Source: Pachypanchax playfairii
Lineage: Eukaryota > Chordata > Actinopteri > Cyprinodontiformes > Aplocheilidae
DNA length: 64,000 bases
Assembly: GCA_006937955.1 (NCBI GenBank)
Contig: SSNP01000135.1
Span: forward strand, 1 to 64,000
Reading direction: 5' to 3'
Shown piece by piece: positions 20,705 to 33,631 of the stretch. Position 1 is the first letter of the stretch. Each line of letters opens with the position of its first letter. Position numbers and translations under genes: made by a program. Under the pieces are notes generated by a model. It ran no database searches, was not told the origin of the DNA, and saw nothing but the letters and a program-made list of their open reading frames with translations.

Positions 20705-21777
20705 CGTAGAACTTACGTAGTACTTAAAGCCGGACTGAATGATCACAACTGATGGACTTTGATGTGGTATTCCAACCCATTTATTCACAGTTAACCACAG
20801 ACACACTTTAAGAGTTGAAATCATAAGATAAAACATAAAATCATTCACTTCATATAACCAATTTTCAGCATAGTCCATCAGTTGTGATAATTGAGTCCGT
20901 CTGTACGTACTACGTAAGTACTATGTTAACACTGAACTTTCTTTCCAATATCACTGATAAAACTCATCTGTGTTTCCATCCACTGACTCTGGCCTTTCAC
21001 CACTGCAGAACAACATGAGTTCTGGTTACAAAGATCCTGTGTTCCAGCTCACTCTGCACCTACTCAATAAATCTTTTAACTTCAAGAACAGTCTCCGCTC
21101 CTTGCACTCTGGAGTATTTTCCATGCCTGAAACATTACAAGATCATTCCCTTTTCATCATTGCAGAAGATACGATGGTAAAAGTGTATATAGATCAGATG
21201 CATAAAGGAACAATGTATTAGGAGTTATATGGTAAGAACCTGGTAACACCATGGAAACAAACCAGACTTCCTTTTACAGTCCAGATTCAGCTTATTTACT
21301 AAGTATTTATTAAGAACTCCAGCAAGAACATACCCAGTATTTAAGATGTAACTGGATCCTAGAAGAAAACTGTTCCTACAGGTGTAGGGGGTTGTTACAG
21401 GTAAGTACAAGGTAAATACTTCTAAAAACTGAAGGACATGTAAGAAAAGGTAATTTATTGGAAGCTACTATTTTAATTGTAGTTATAAATCTAAACTGGT
21501 CACAACCTAATTGAGTTGATGGGTAATAGTGGATGTTTTTCCTAGTAAATGCAGCAGTACTTCCTCCGTATTTACCATCTTATCACATGTGGTATTTACC
21601 ACATATATGCTACAATTTTCCATGTATGTATCAGGTAAATGCTGAATAATTTCTGCTGTACATTCTCTGTAATTACCTACTTAATACACATGGTAATTAC
21701 CATTAGCACACCAAGATTTACCATCTAAGTACCAGGTAATTTCTTAGTAATTAGGGGACTGTAAAAGGAAGTGTTAC
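20705..21777 (+). mobile_element. long-inverted-repeat element, partial copy A
   Basis: The right part (20880-21777) matches 43400-44475: GTGTTTCCATCCACTGACTC, GGTTACAAAGATCCTGTGTT, AGGTGTAGGGGGTTGTTACA. It ends with AGTAATTAGGGGACTGTAAA at 21746, the family's right terminal repeat. The left part (20705-20880) is an inverted copy of the adjoining segment, so the two halves meet head to head near 20878. The left terminal repeat is missing. A 60-codon frame (20970) also appears in the other copies, but nothing recognisable is encoded. Confidence 0.7.
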
Positions 21778-21782
21778 CGTTT

Positions 21783-22110
21783 TGGGTTGGTGGAGAGCAG
21801 CTACTCAGCTACGGAGGCTAATTTCACAATAGACTAGAAACTGTAAATACAGGAAGTACAGGCGTAACTTCCTCGAGATAACGCAAAATGTATTTATTTT
21901 ATTTCATTTTTTTTTTCTCACCCTAAATATTTTCTCACCATGTCTCCTGCAGGGTTCAATAGCACTCTGGGATCTACTGGATTGGTAAAAAAAGTTAGGA
22001 AACTGCAGATTTCCCAGCATGCAGTGCACACATTTTTTCTGAAATGTTCAAAATTAAATACAGTTTTAGCTTCATTTACAGTTAAAGTATACTTTATGTA
22101 ATGACATATT
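21783..22110. repeat. dispersed repeat, copy 1
   Basis: Shares GCAAAATGTATTTATTTTAT, TTTCTCACC, CTGCAGATTTCCCAGCATGC and AGTGCAC in the same order with 53270-53600. No inverted ends found. Family unknown. Confidence 0.65.
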
Positions 22111-22642
22111 TTTCGAAAAAATTATAATAATAATAGACTGTCTTCTAAGACCATAATTGAATGTCAGGTTTGCACAGGTAAATCAGTCCACATCAGGCTG
22201 AACAAACTTACAAATCTACCCAAGAGCCCGCATCAGCTCTGCTAGAGTTACAACATCATACATGGCTCATCTCAGCCACCTAACTTACATGTCTTCACTC
22301 CTCTCTCTCACCTATTTGTTTCTATATAAAAGCTTATGTCTGCAGCCTGAATGATGTTTATCTCAGGAGACGCTCTGTGTGCGTCAGACTTCGGTTAGAG
22401 TCATGTGACAGCATTCCAATAACAAGTTAGATTTTATTGTTAAAATCTTTTTCTACCAAAAGAAAAAAAGTTTTACACACATTAGCTTTTTGTCTGCAGA
22501 TAAACCTCAACATTCACAACAACCTGGCAGGTTGATGCTGTTAGCATGTGTCAGACTGCAGCACATGTTCTGCTTAACGTCTAACTGATCTGTGTTTATA
22601 GCTTCAGATGTTATTATCATGTTTACATGTATGTGTGTGCAG
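22111..22642. other. intron before the SMPRL exon
   Basis: No element recognised. Confidence 0.4.
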
Positions 22643-22753
22643 GTGTCAGCAGAGATGGAGACAGGCATCGCCAGTACTACACGAGTCCCTGGTTCAGGTC
22701 TGGAGAATCAGGGTCGAGCTGCTTCTATGCCTCGTCTCAGTGCTGACGTGCAG
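22643..22753 (+). CDS. cacna1b: Cav2.2 channel exon with SMPRL block
   Basis: A 111-nt phase 0-0 exon between gtgtgcag/ and CAG/gtagca. It encodes 37 residues, VSAEMETGIAST at the start and GRAASMPRLSADVQ at the end. The GLExQGRAASMPRL block is a hallmark of the Cav2.1 and Cav2.2 C-terminal tail. The junction to the next exon reads SADVQ-SVTDTS, matching the vertebrate AAETQ-PVTDAS junction. The following intron, 17.5 kb, contains the 16-bp satellite array, which starts only about 290 bases after this donor. An alternative acceptor 6 bases downstream (tcag at 22646-22649 region) would shift the frame, so 22643 is preferred. Confidence 0.9.
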
Positions 22754-23043
22754 GTAGCAGCTTCTTTGTTGTGCTTGTGAGGCGAGTGTCTGTACAACTC
22801 TGACCTGCAGAGAATTCTGTTTTTAAATGAAACATATTTGTTTAGTTTTTATTTCTAAAGCGGATGTTCAGCAGGTTAAGATTCTAATAAAATCCTTGAA
22901 CTGATCCGATTCTGTAAACTGGATCTGCAGAACCAGCAGATTGAGTTGATTCTACATTTAAAGACTTTCCTGAGCAACACCAACATTTTCATCAAGGTTA
23001 CACTGACAATCAATTAGTTTTCCTCCTGGTTCAGGTTCACATC

Positions 23044-26000
23044 CACCTGATCCCTTTACCACCTGATCACCGTACCATCTGATCACTTTACCATCTGATC
23101 ACCTTACCATCTGATCACTTTACCATCTGATCACCTTACCATCTGATCACTTTACCATCTGATCACTTTACCACCTGATCACCTTACCACCTGATCACCT
23201 TACCACCTGATCACCTTACCATCTGATCACTTTACCATCTGATCACTTTACCACCTGATCACCTTACCACCTGATCACCTTACCACCTGATCCCTTTACC
23301 ATCTGATCACCCTACCATCTGATCACTTTACCATCTGATCACTTTACCATCTGATCACTTTACCATCTGATCACCTTACCATCTGATCACTTTACCATCT
23401 GATCACTTTACCACCTGATCACCTTACCACCTGATCACCTTACCACCTGATCACTTTACCACCTGATCACTTTACCACCTGATCCCTTTACCCCCTGGTC
23501 ACCTTACCATCTGATCACTTTACCACCTGATCACCTTACCCCCTGATCACGTTACCACCTGATCCCTTTACCACCTGATCACTTTACCATCTGATCACCT
23601 TACCACCTGATCACCTTACCACCTGATCTCTTTACCACCTGATCACTTTACCACCTGATCCCTTTACCACCTGCTCACCTTACCACCTGATCACTTTACC
23701 ACCTGATCCCCTTACCACCTGATCCCTTTACCCCCTGGTCACCTTACCATCTGATCACTTTACCATCTGATCACCTTACCACCTGATCACCTTACCACCT
23801 GATCACCTTACCATCTGATCACTTTACCATCTGATCACATTACCCCCTGATCACCTTACCACCTGATCACCTTACCACCTGATCCCTTTACCACCTGATC
23901 ACCTTACCCCCTGATCACTTTACCACCTGATCACCTTACCACCTGATCACCTTACCAACTGATCACCTTACCACCTGATCACTTTACCCCCTGGTCACCT
24001 TACCACTGATCACTTTACCATCTGATCACTTTACCACCTGATCACCTTACCACCTGATCCCTTTACCACCTGATCACCTTACCACCTGATCACTTTACCA
24101 CCTGATCACTTTACCACCTGATCCCTTTACCACCTGATCCCTTTACCACCTGGTCACCTTACCACCTGATCACTTTACCACCTGATCCCTGTACCATCTG
24201 ATCACTTTACCATCTGATCCCCTTACCACCTGATCACTTTACCACCTGATCACCTTACCCTCTGATCACTTTACCATCTGATCACCTTACCACCTGATCA
24301 CCTTACCAACTGATCACTTTACCACCTGATCACCTTACCACCTGATCCCTTTACCACCTGATCACTTTACCACCTGATCCCTTTACCATCTGATCACTTT
24401 ACCATCTGATCACTTTACCATCTGATCACTTTACCATCTGATCACTTTACCATCTGATCACTTTACCACCTGATCACTTTACCACCTGATCACTTTACCA
24501 CCTGATCACTTTACCACCTGATCACTTTACCATCTGATCACTTTACCATCTGATCACTTTACCATCTGATCACCTTACCATCTGATCACTTTACCATCTG
24601 ATCACTTTACCACCTGATCACCTTACCACCTGATCACCTTACCACCTGATCACCTTACCACCTGATCACTTTACCACCTGATCACTTTACCATCTGATCA
24701 CTTTACCATCTGATCACTTTACCATCTGATCACCTTACCATCTGATCACTTTACCATCTGATCACTTTACCACCTGATCACCTTACCACCTGATCACCTT
24801 ACCACCTGATCACTTTACCACCTGATCACTTTACCATCTGATCACTTTACCATCTGATCACCTTACCATCTGATCCCTTTACCATCTGATCACCTTACCA
24901 CCTGATCACCTTACCACCTGATCACCTTACCACCTGATCCCTTACCATCTGATCACTTTACCATCTGATCACCTTACCATCTGATCACTTTACCATCTGA
25001 TCACCTTACCATCTGATCACTTTACCATCTGATCACTTTACCACCTCATCACCTTACCACCTGATCACCTTACCACCTGATTCCTTTACCCCCTGATCAC
25101 TTTACCACCTGATCACCTTACCACCGGATCCCTTTACCACCTGATCCCTTTACCACCTGATCACCTTACCACCTGATCCCTTTACCACCTGATCACTTTA
25201 CCACCTGATCACCTTACCCCCTGATCACCTTACCACCTGATTCCTTTACCCCCTGATCACTTTACCACCTGATCACCTTACCACCTGATCACCTTACCAC
25301 CTGATCACCTTACCACCTGATCCCTTTACCCCCTGGTCACCTTACCACCTGATCACTTTACCACCTGATCACCTTACCACCTGATCACTTTACCACCTGA
25401 TCCCTTTACCACCTGATCACCTTACCACCTGATCCCTTTACCACCTGATCCCTTTACCACCTGATGACCTTACCACCTGATCCCTTTACCACCTGATCAC
25501 CTTACCACCTGATCCCTTTACCACCTGATCACCTTACCACCTGATCCCTTTACCATCTGATCACTTTACCATCTGATCACCTTACCACCTGATCACCTTA
25601 CCACCTGATCACCTTACCACCTGATCACTTTACCACCTGATCACCTTACCACCTGATCACCTTACCACCTGATCACTTTACCACCTGATCCCTGTACCAT
25701 CTGATCACTTTACCATCTGATCACCTTACCATCTGATCACTTTACCATCTGATCACCTTACCACCTGATCACTTTACCACCTGATCACCTTACCACCTGA
25801 TCCCTTTACCCCCTGGTCACCTTACCACCTGATCCCTTTACCACCTGATCACCTTACCACCTGATCCCTTTACCACCTGATCCCTTTACCACCTGATGAC
25901 CTTACCACCTGATCCCTTACCACCTGATCACCTTACCAACTGATCACTTTACCACCTGATCACCTTACCACCTGATCCCTTTACCCCCTGGTCACCTTAC

Positions 26001-29000
26001 CACCTGATCACTTTCACACAAGATCCCTTTACCACCTGATCACCTTACCACCTGATCCCTTTACCACCTGATCCCTTACCACCTGATCCCTTTACCACCT
26101 GATCACTTTACCACCTGATCACTTTACCACCTGATCCCTTTACCATCTGATCACCTTACCATCTGATCCCTGTACCATCTGATCACTTTACCATCTTATC
26201 ACTTTACCATCTGATCACCTTACCATCTGATCACTTTACCATCTGATCACCTTACCATCTGATCACTTTACCATCTGATCACTTTACCACCTGATCACGT
26301 TACCACCTGATCACCTTACCACCTGATCACTTTACCACCTGATCACTTTACCATCTGATCACTTTACCATCTGATCACTTTACCATCTGATCACCTTACC
26401 ATCTGATCACTTTACCATCTGATCACTTTACCACCTGATCACCTTACCACCTGATCACCTTACCACCTGATCCCTTTACCCCCTGGTCCCCTTACCACCT
26501 GATCACTTTACCACCTGATCCCCTTACCACCTGATCACCTTACCATCTGATCACTTTACCATCTGATCACTTTACCATCTGATCACTTTACCATCTGATC
26601 ACCTTACCATCTGATCACTTTACCATCTGATCACTTTACCACCTGATCACCTTACCACCTGATCACCTTACCACCTGATCCCTTTACCCCCTGGTCACCT
26701 TACCATCTGATCACTTTACCATCTGATCACCTTACCACCTGATCACCTTACCACCTGATCCCTTTACCCCTGATCACTTTACCATCTGATCACTTTACCA
26801 CCTGATCACCTTACCACCTGATCACCTTACCACCTGATCTCTTTACCACCTGATCACCTTACCACCTGATCACTTTACCACCTGATCCCTTTACCACCTG
26901 ATCACCTTACCACCTGATCCCTTTACCACCTGATCACCTTACCACCTGATCACTTTACCACCTGATCACTTTACCATCTGATCACCTTACCATCTGATCA
27001 CTTTACCATCTGATCACCTTACCACCTGATCACCTTACCACCTGATCCCTTTACCACCTGATCACCTTACCACCTGATCACTTTACCACCTGATCCCTTA
27101 CCACCTGATCCCTTTACCCCCTGGTCACCTTACCATCTGATCCCTTTACCACCTGATCACTTTACCACCTGATCCCTTTACCACCTGATCACCTTACCAT
27201 CTGATCCCTTTACCACCTGATCACTTTACCACCTGATCACTTTACCACCTGATCACCTTACCATCTGATCACTTTACCACCTGATCCCTGTACCATCTGA
27301 TCACTTTACCATCTGATCACTTTACCATCTGATCACCTTACCATCTGATCACTTTACCATCTGATCACTTTACCACCTGATCACCTTACCACCTGATCAC
27401 CTTACCACCTGATCACTTTACCACCTGATCCCTGTACCATCTGATCACTTTACCATCTGATCACCTTACCATCTGATCACTTTACCATCTGATCACCTTA
27501 CCACCTGATCACTTTACCACCTGATCACCTTACCACCTGATCCCTTTACCACCTGATCCCTTTACCACCTGATCCCTTTACCCCCTGGTCACTTTACCAT
27601 CTGATCACTTTACCACCTGATCATCTTACCACCTGATCACCTTACCAACTGATCACTTTACCACCTGATCACCTTACCACCTGATCACCTTACCACCTGA
27701 TCCCTTTACCCCCTGGTCACCTTACCACCTGATCCCTTTACCACCCGATCACCTTACCACCTGATCCCTTTACCACCTGATCACCTTACCACCTGATCAC
27801 TTTACCACCTGATCCCTTTACCATCTGATCACTTTACCATCTGATCACCTTACCACCTGATCATCTTACCACTTGATCACCTTACCATCTGATCACTTTA
27901 CCACCTGATCACCTTACCACCTGATCACCTTACCACTTGATCACTTTCCCACCTGATCACTTTACCATCTGATCACCTTACCACCTGATCACCTTACCAA
28001 CTGATCACTTTACCACCTGATCACCTTACCACTTGATCCCTTTACCCCCTGGTCACTTTACCACCTGATCACTTTACTACCTGATCACCTTACCACTTGA
28101 TCACCTTACCATCTGATTCCTTTACCACCTGATCACTTTACCACCTGATCCCTTTACCACCTGATCACCTTACCACCTGATCCCTTTACCACCTCATCAC
28201 TTTACCACCTGATCCCTTTACCACCTGATCACCTTACCACCTGATCCCTTTACCACCTGATGACCTTACCACCGAATCCCTTTACCACCTGATCCCTTTA
28301 CCATCTGATCACCTTACCATCTGATCCCTTTACCCCCTGGTCACCTTACCACATGATCCCTTTACCACCTGATCACCTTACCACCTGATCCCTTTACCAC
28401 CTGATCACCTTACCACCTGATCCCTTTACCATCTGATCACTTTACCATCTGATCACCTTACCACCTGATCACCTTACCACCTGATCACCTTACCAACTGA
28501 TCACTTTACCACCTGATCCCTTTACCACCTGATCCCTTTACCCCCTGGTCACCTTACCATCTGATCACTTTACCATCTGATCACCTTACCACCTGATCAC
28601 CTTACCACCTGATCTCTTTACCACCTGATTACCTTACCACCTGATCACTTTACCACCTGATCCCTTTACCACCTGATCACCTTACCATCTGATCACTTTA
28701 CCACCTGATCACCTTACCACCTGATCACCTTACCACCTGATTCCTTTACCCCCTGATCACTTTACCACCTGATCACCTTACCACCTGATCACCTTACCAC
28801 CTGATCACCTTACCACCTGATCCCTTTACCCCCTGGTCACCTTACCACCTGATCACTTTAACACAAGATCCCTTTACCACCTGATCACCTTACCACCTGA
28901 TCACCTTACCACCTGATCCCTTTACCACCTGATCACCTTACCACCTGATCCCTCTACCCCCTGGTCACCTTACCACCTAATCACTTTAACACAAGATCCC

Positions 29001-32000
29001 TTTACCACCTGATCACCTTACCACCTGATCCCTTTACCACCTGATCACCTTACCACCTGATCACTTTACCACCTGATCCCTTTACCACCTGATCACCTTA
29101 CCACCTGATCCCTTTACCACCTGATCCCTTTACCATCTGATCACTTTACCATCTGATCACCTTACCACCTGATCACCTTACCACCTGATCCCTTTACCAC
29201 CTGATCCCTTTACCCCCTGGTCACCTTACCATCTGATCCCTTTACCACCTGATCATCTTACCACCTGATCACCTTACCAACTGATCACTTTACCACCTGA
29301 TCACCTTACCACCTGATCCCTTTACCACCTGATCCCTTTACCACCTGATCCCTTTACCCCCTGGTCACCTTACCATCTGATCACTTTACCACCTGATCAT
29401 CTTACCACCTGATCACCTTACCAACTGATCACTTTACCACCTGATCACCTTACCACCTGATCACCTTACCACCTGATCCCTTTACCCCCTGGTCACCTTA
29501 CCACCTGATCACTTTACCACCTGATCACCTTACCACCTGATCCCTTTACCACCTGATCACTTTACCACCTGATCCCCTTACCACCTGATCACCTTACCAT
29601 CTGATCACTTTACCACCTGATCACTTTACCATCTGATCACCTTACCACCTGATCCCTTTACCATCTGATCACTTTACCATCTGATCACTTTACCATCTGA
29701 TCACTTTACCATCTGATCACTTTACCATCTGATCCCTTTACCACCTGATCACCTTACCACCTGATCACCTTACCATCTGATCACTTTACCACCTGATCAC
29801 CTTACCACCTGATCCCTTTACCACCTGATCCCTTTACCACCTGATCCCTTTACCCCCTGGTCACCTTACCATCTGATCACTTTACCACCTGATCATCTTA
29901 CCACCTGATCACCTTACCAACTGATCACTTTACCACCTGATCACCTTACCACCTGATCACTTTACCACCTGATCCCTGTACCATCTGATCACTTTACCAT
30001 CTGATCACCTTACCACCTGATCCCTTTACCACCTGATCCCTGTACCATCTGATCACTTTACCATCTGATCACCTTACCATCTGATCACTTTACCATCTGA
30101 TCACCTTACCACCTGATCACTTTACCACCTGATCACCTTACCACCTGATCACTTTACCACCTGATCCCTGTACCATCTGATCACCTTACCATCTGATCCC
30201 TGTACCATCTGATCACTTTACCATCTGATCACCTTACCACCTGATCACCTTACCACCTGATCACCTTACCACCTGATCACTTTACCACCTGATCACCTTA
30301 CCACCTGATCACCTTACCACCTGATCACTTTACCATCTGATCACTTTACCACCTGATCACCTTACCACCTGATCACCTTACCACCTGATCACTTTACCAC
30401 CTGATCCCTGTACCATCTGATCACTTTACCATCTGATCACTTTACCATCTGATCACTTTACCACCTGATCACCTTACCACCTGATCACCTTACCACCTGA
30501 TCACTTTACCACCTGATCACTGTACCATCTGATCACCTTACCACCTGATCACCTTACCAACTGATCACTTTACCACCTGATCACCTTACCACCTGATCCC
30601 TTTACCCCCTGGTCACCTTACCACCTGATCACTTTACTACCTGATCACCTTACCACTTGATCACCTTACCATCTGATCACTTTACCACCTGATCACTTTA
30701 CCACCTGATCCCTTTACCACCTGATCACCTTACCATCTGATCCCTTTACCACCTGATCCCTTTACCACCTGATCTCTTTACCACCTGATCACCTTACCAC
30801 CTGATCACCTTACCACCTGATCCCTTTACCACCTGATCACCTTACCACCTGATCCCTTTACCCCCTGATCCCTTTACCACCTGATCCCTTTACCACCTGA
30901 TCACTTTACCATCTGATCACTTTACCATCTGATCACTTTACCATCTGATCACCTTACCATCTGATCACCTTACCACCTGATCACCTTACCACCTGATCAC
31001 CTTACCACCTGATCACTTTACCACCTGATCCCTTTACCTCCTGATCCCTTTACCACCTGCTCACCTTACCACCTGATCCCTTTACCACCTGATCCCCTTA
31101 CCCCCTGATCACTTTACCACCTGATCCCTTTACCACCTGATCACCTTACCTCCTGATCCCCTTACCACCTGATCACCTTACCATCTGATCACCTTACCAC
31201 CTGATCACTTTACCATCTGATCACTTTACCATCTGATCACCTTACCATCTGATCACTTTACCATCTGATCACTTTACCATCTGATCACCTTACCATCTGA
31301 TCACTTTACCATCTGATCACCTTACCATCTGATCACTTTACCATCTGATCACCTTACCATCTGATCACTTTACCATCTGATCACCTTACCACCTGATCCC
31401 TTTACCACCTGATCCCTGTACCATCTGATCACCTTACCATCTGATCACTTTACCATCTGATCACCTTACCATCTGATCACTTTACCATCTGATCACTTTA
31501 CCATCTGATCACCTTACCATCTGATCACTTTACCATCTGATCACTTTACCACCTGATCACCTTACCACCTGATCACCTTACCACCTGATCACTTTACCAC
31601 CTGATCCCTGTACCATCTGATCACTTTACCATCTGATCACCTTACCATCTGATCACTTTACCATCTGATCACCTTACCATCTGATCACTTTACCATCTGA
31701 TCACCTTACCACCTGATCACCTTACCACCTGATCACCTTACCAACTGATCACTTTACCACCTGATCACCTTACCACCTGATCACCTTACCACCTGATCCC
31801 TTTACCCCCTGGTCACCTTACCACCTGATCACTTTACCACCTGATCACCTTACCACTTGATCACTTTACCACCTGATCCCTTTACCACCTGATCACTTTA
31901 CCACCTGATCCCTTTACCACCTGATCACCTTACCATCTGATCCCTTTACCACCTGATCACTTTACCACCTGATCCCTTTACCACCTGACCACCTTACCAT

Positions 32001-32180
32001 CTGATCACTTTACCACCTGATCCCTTTACCACCTGATCCCTTTACCACCTGATCACCTTACCACCTGATCACCTTACCACCTGATCACATTACCACCTGA
32101 TCCTTTTACCACCTGATCACCTTACCACCTGATCACGCGACCACCCAATCACCTAATCACCTGACCACCTTAACACCTGA
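23044..32180. repeat. 9.1-kb array of a 16-bp unit
   Basis: Continuous tandem array of a 16-bp unit, consensus CTGATCACTTTACCAC, about 570 copies, inside the channel intron 22754-40253. Variation is concentrated at a few positions: CAC/CAT, GATCAC/GATCCC, TTT/CTT, and an occasional CCCCTGGTCACC variant. Nearly every unit carries GATC and most carry the TGATCA palindrome. The + strand is poor in G. Both strands have stops in every frame within three units, so nothing is encoded. Longer blocks recur (for example the CATCTTACC / CCAACTGATC string near 27620, 29250, 29400 and 29890), showing higher-order duplication. Units decay after about 32130. Confidence 0.98.
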
Positions 32181-33039
32181 TAATCTTGCCTATCCCAGCA
32201 TGCATTTGGGTCCATGTCAAGACTCAGATCAGGAGCTTTGTAGGAACTGTAGATACACAGGCAGGGATAAACAAAATGTCTGCAAAACAAAACTGTTTGG
32301 ATCAGATGAGGCTGAAGTTGGTTTCCATTTCTAGCTTCTGAGTCGTGCAACGATTAAAAGACAATTACACCAAATTCTTCTCCACCCTAAGCATCTTTGG
32401 TGTCTGCTCTAGTTTAAAAACTACATAACCTAGACATTTCAAACCTGTATTCGATTATTCTACACTAATAGCAGAACAATTTAAACCCACTCTGGGATAT
32501 ACAGTTACTCAGTCATGTGATTACACCTAGGCCAGCTTCCAGCTCTTTGTCCTGTGCTGCTTTTCTCTTGCTGCACATGATGATAGTGACTCAAAACGCT
32601 TTTGGCTCAAGATGTGTGGAAGAACTAGGCAGGGTGCTACACTGACCTGCCGTTTTATTTCTCGAACCCATTAGAAAAGAGGGGAGGAAACTACCAGAGG
32701 ATCCGGGTGTGAGGAGGGACATGTGGTGTTGTTGGACCTTTATGGAACGCGGATTGGTTCATAATTCACCTGGTTTTCTAGCTGTCACACGCTTATTAAA
32801 CGCCGTTTTGAACGCTGTCAGACGCTTATTAAACATCACCACCCGTTAATTAGATGGCGCCAGGCGTCTCATAAGCGCCACCTGGCGTCCAAATATTGTA
32901 ATGCCACCAGGCATCCTAAAAACGCCACCACACGTTTAGAAACGCGTGGTGGTGTTTATTAAACGCCTGGTATTTTTTATTACTTTTCTCCACCTCCTGA
33001 TTTTCACAGCCAATCAATGGGAAGCTATAACATCCAATG
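32181..33039. other. intron with a cluster of short palindromes
   Basis: Unremarkable until 32790-32975, where CTTATTAAACG occurs twice, GGCGTCT/AAGCGCC and ACGCGT/GTTTATTAAACGCC motifs recur, and half-sites face each other. Probably a decayed inverted-repeat element. Nothing else recognised. Confidence 0.45.
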
Positions 33040-33052
33040 TAACTCAATCAAA

Positions 33053-33557
33053 TCAAATCAAAAATACTTTATTAATCCCCGAAGGGAAATTAAGTGTTGT
33101 TGTAGCTCGGTTCTTCTTTAGGGAGTCATTGTAGAGGGTTCTAACTGTGGACAGGAAGGATCTCCTGTAGCGGTCTGTGCTGCAGCGGATTATGAAGAAT
33201 CTTCTGACTTGATGAGGGTTTTCCATCATGTTCTTCATCCTCCTTTGGACAATCAACTCAAGAGACTCCAGTTCAGTCTCCAGGACAGAATCAGTCCTCC
33301 TTATCCATCTGTTCAGCCTCTTCATGTCACTTGCTCTGATGCTGCTTCCCCAACAGGTGACTGCAGATGTGATCAGCTGACAAACTCCTCTTCTTTTGCC
33401 GCTCCTCTTTAAATCTGTCTGCCCATATTGTTTGAAAGCCAGGCAGAGAAACGCTGGAGTCCAGGATATGTTCCTTTAGCCGTGTCTCAGTAAAACACAT
33501 GATGCTGCATTCCTGATACTCTGGCTGGGTCTTCAACAGAGTTTCAAGTTCATCCAT
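33053..33557 (-). pseudogene. internally deleted LINE
   Basis: Read on the minus strand: MDELETLLKTQPEYQECSIM and CFTETRLKEHILDSSVSLPG, the N-terminal endonuclease of a teleost non-LTR element, at 33557-33420. After a short join come KRLNRWIRRTDSVLETELES, ENPHQVRRFF and RCSTDRYRRSFLSTVRTLYN at 33325-33130, the extreme C-terminus of such an element. The whole reverse transcriptase is absent. The 3' tail ATTAATCCCCGAAGGGAAAT (+ strand, 33071) is a typical LINE 3' end. Confidence 0.78.
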
Positions 33558-33612
33558 TTTGTTAGCAAAGAAATCTCACATTTGTCAGTATGACTGATGG
33601 AAGTGAAGGTTT

Positions 33613-33631
33613 AACACACACACACACACAC
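33613..33631. repeat. (CA)n microsatellite
   Basis: Short CA run. Confidence 0.9.

Noticed and set aside
23044..32180. CRISPR-like regularity of the 16-bp array
   Set aside because: Units are directly abutting without unique spacers, and the context is a vertebrate intron.
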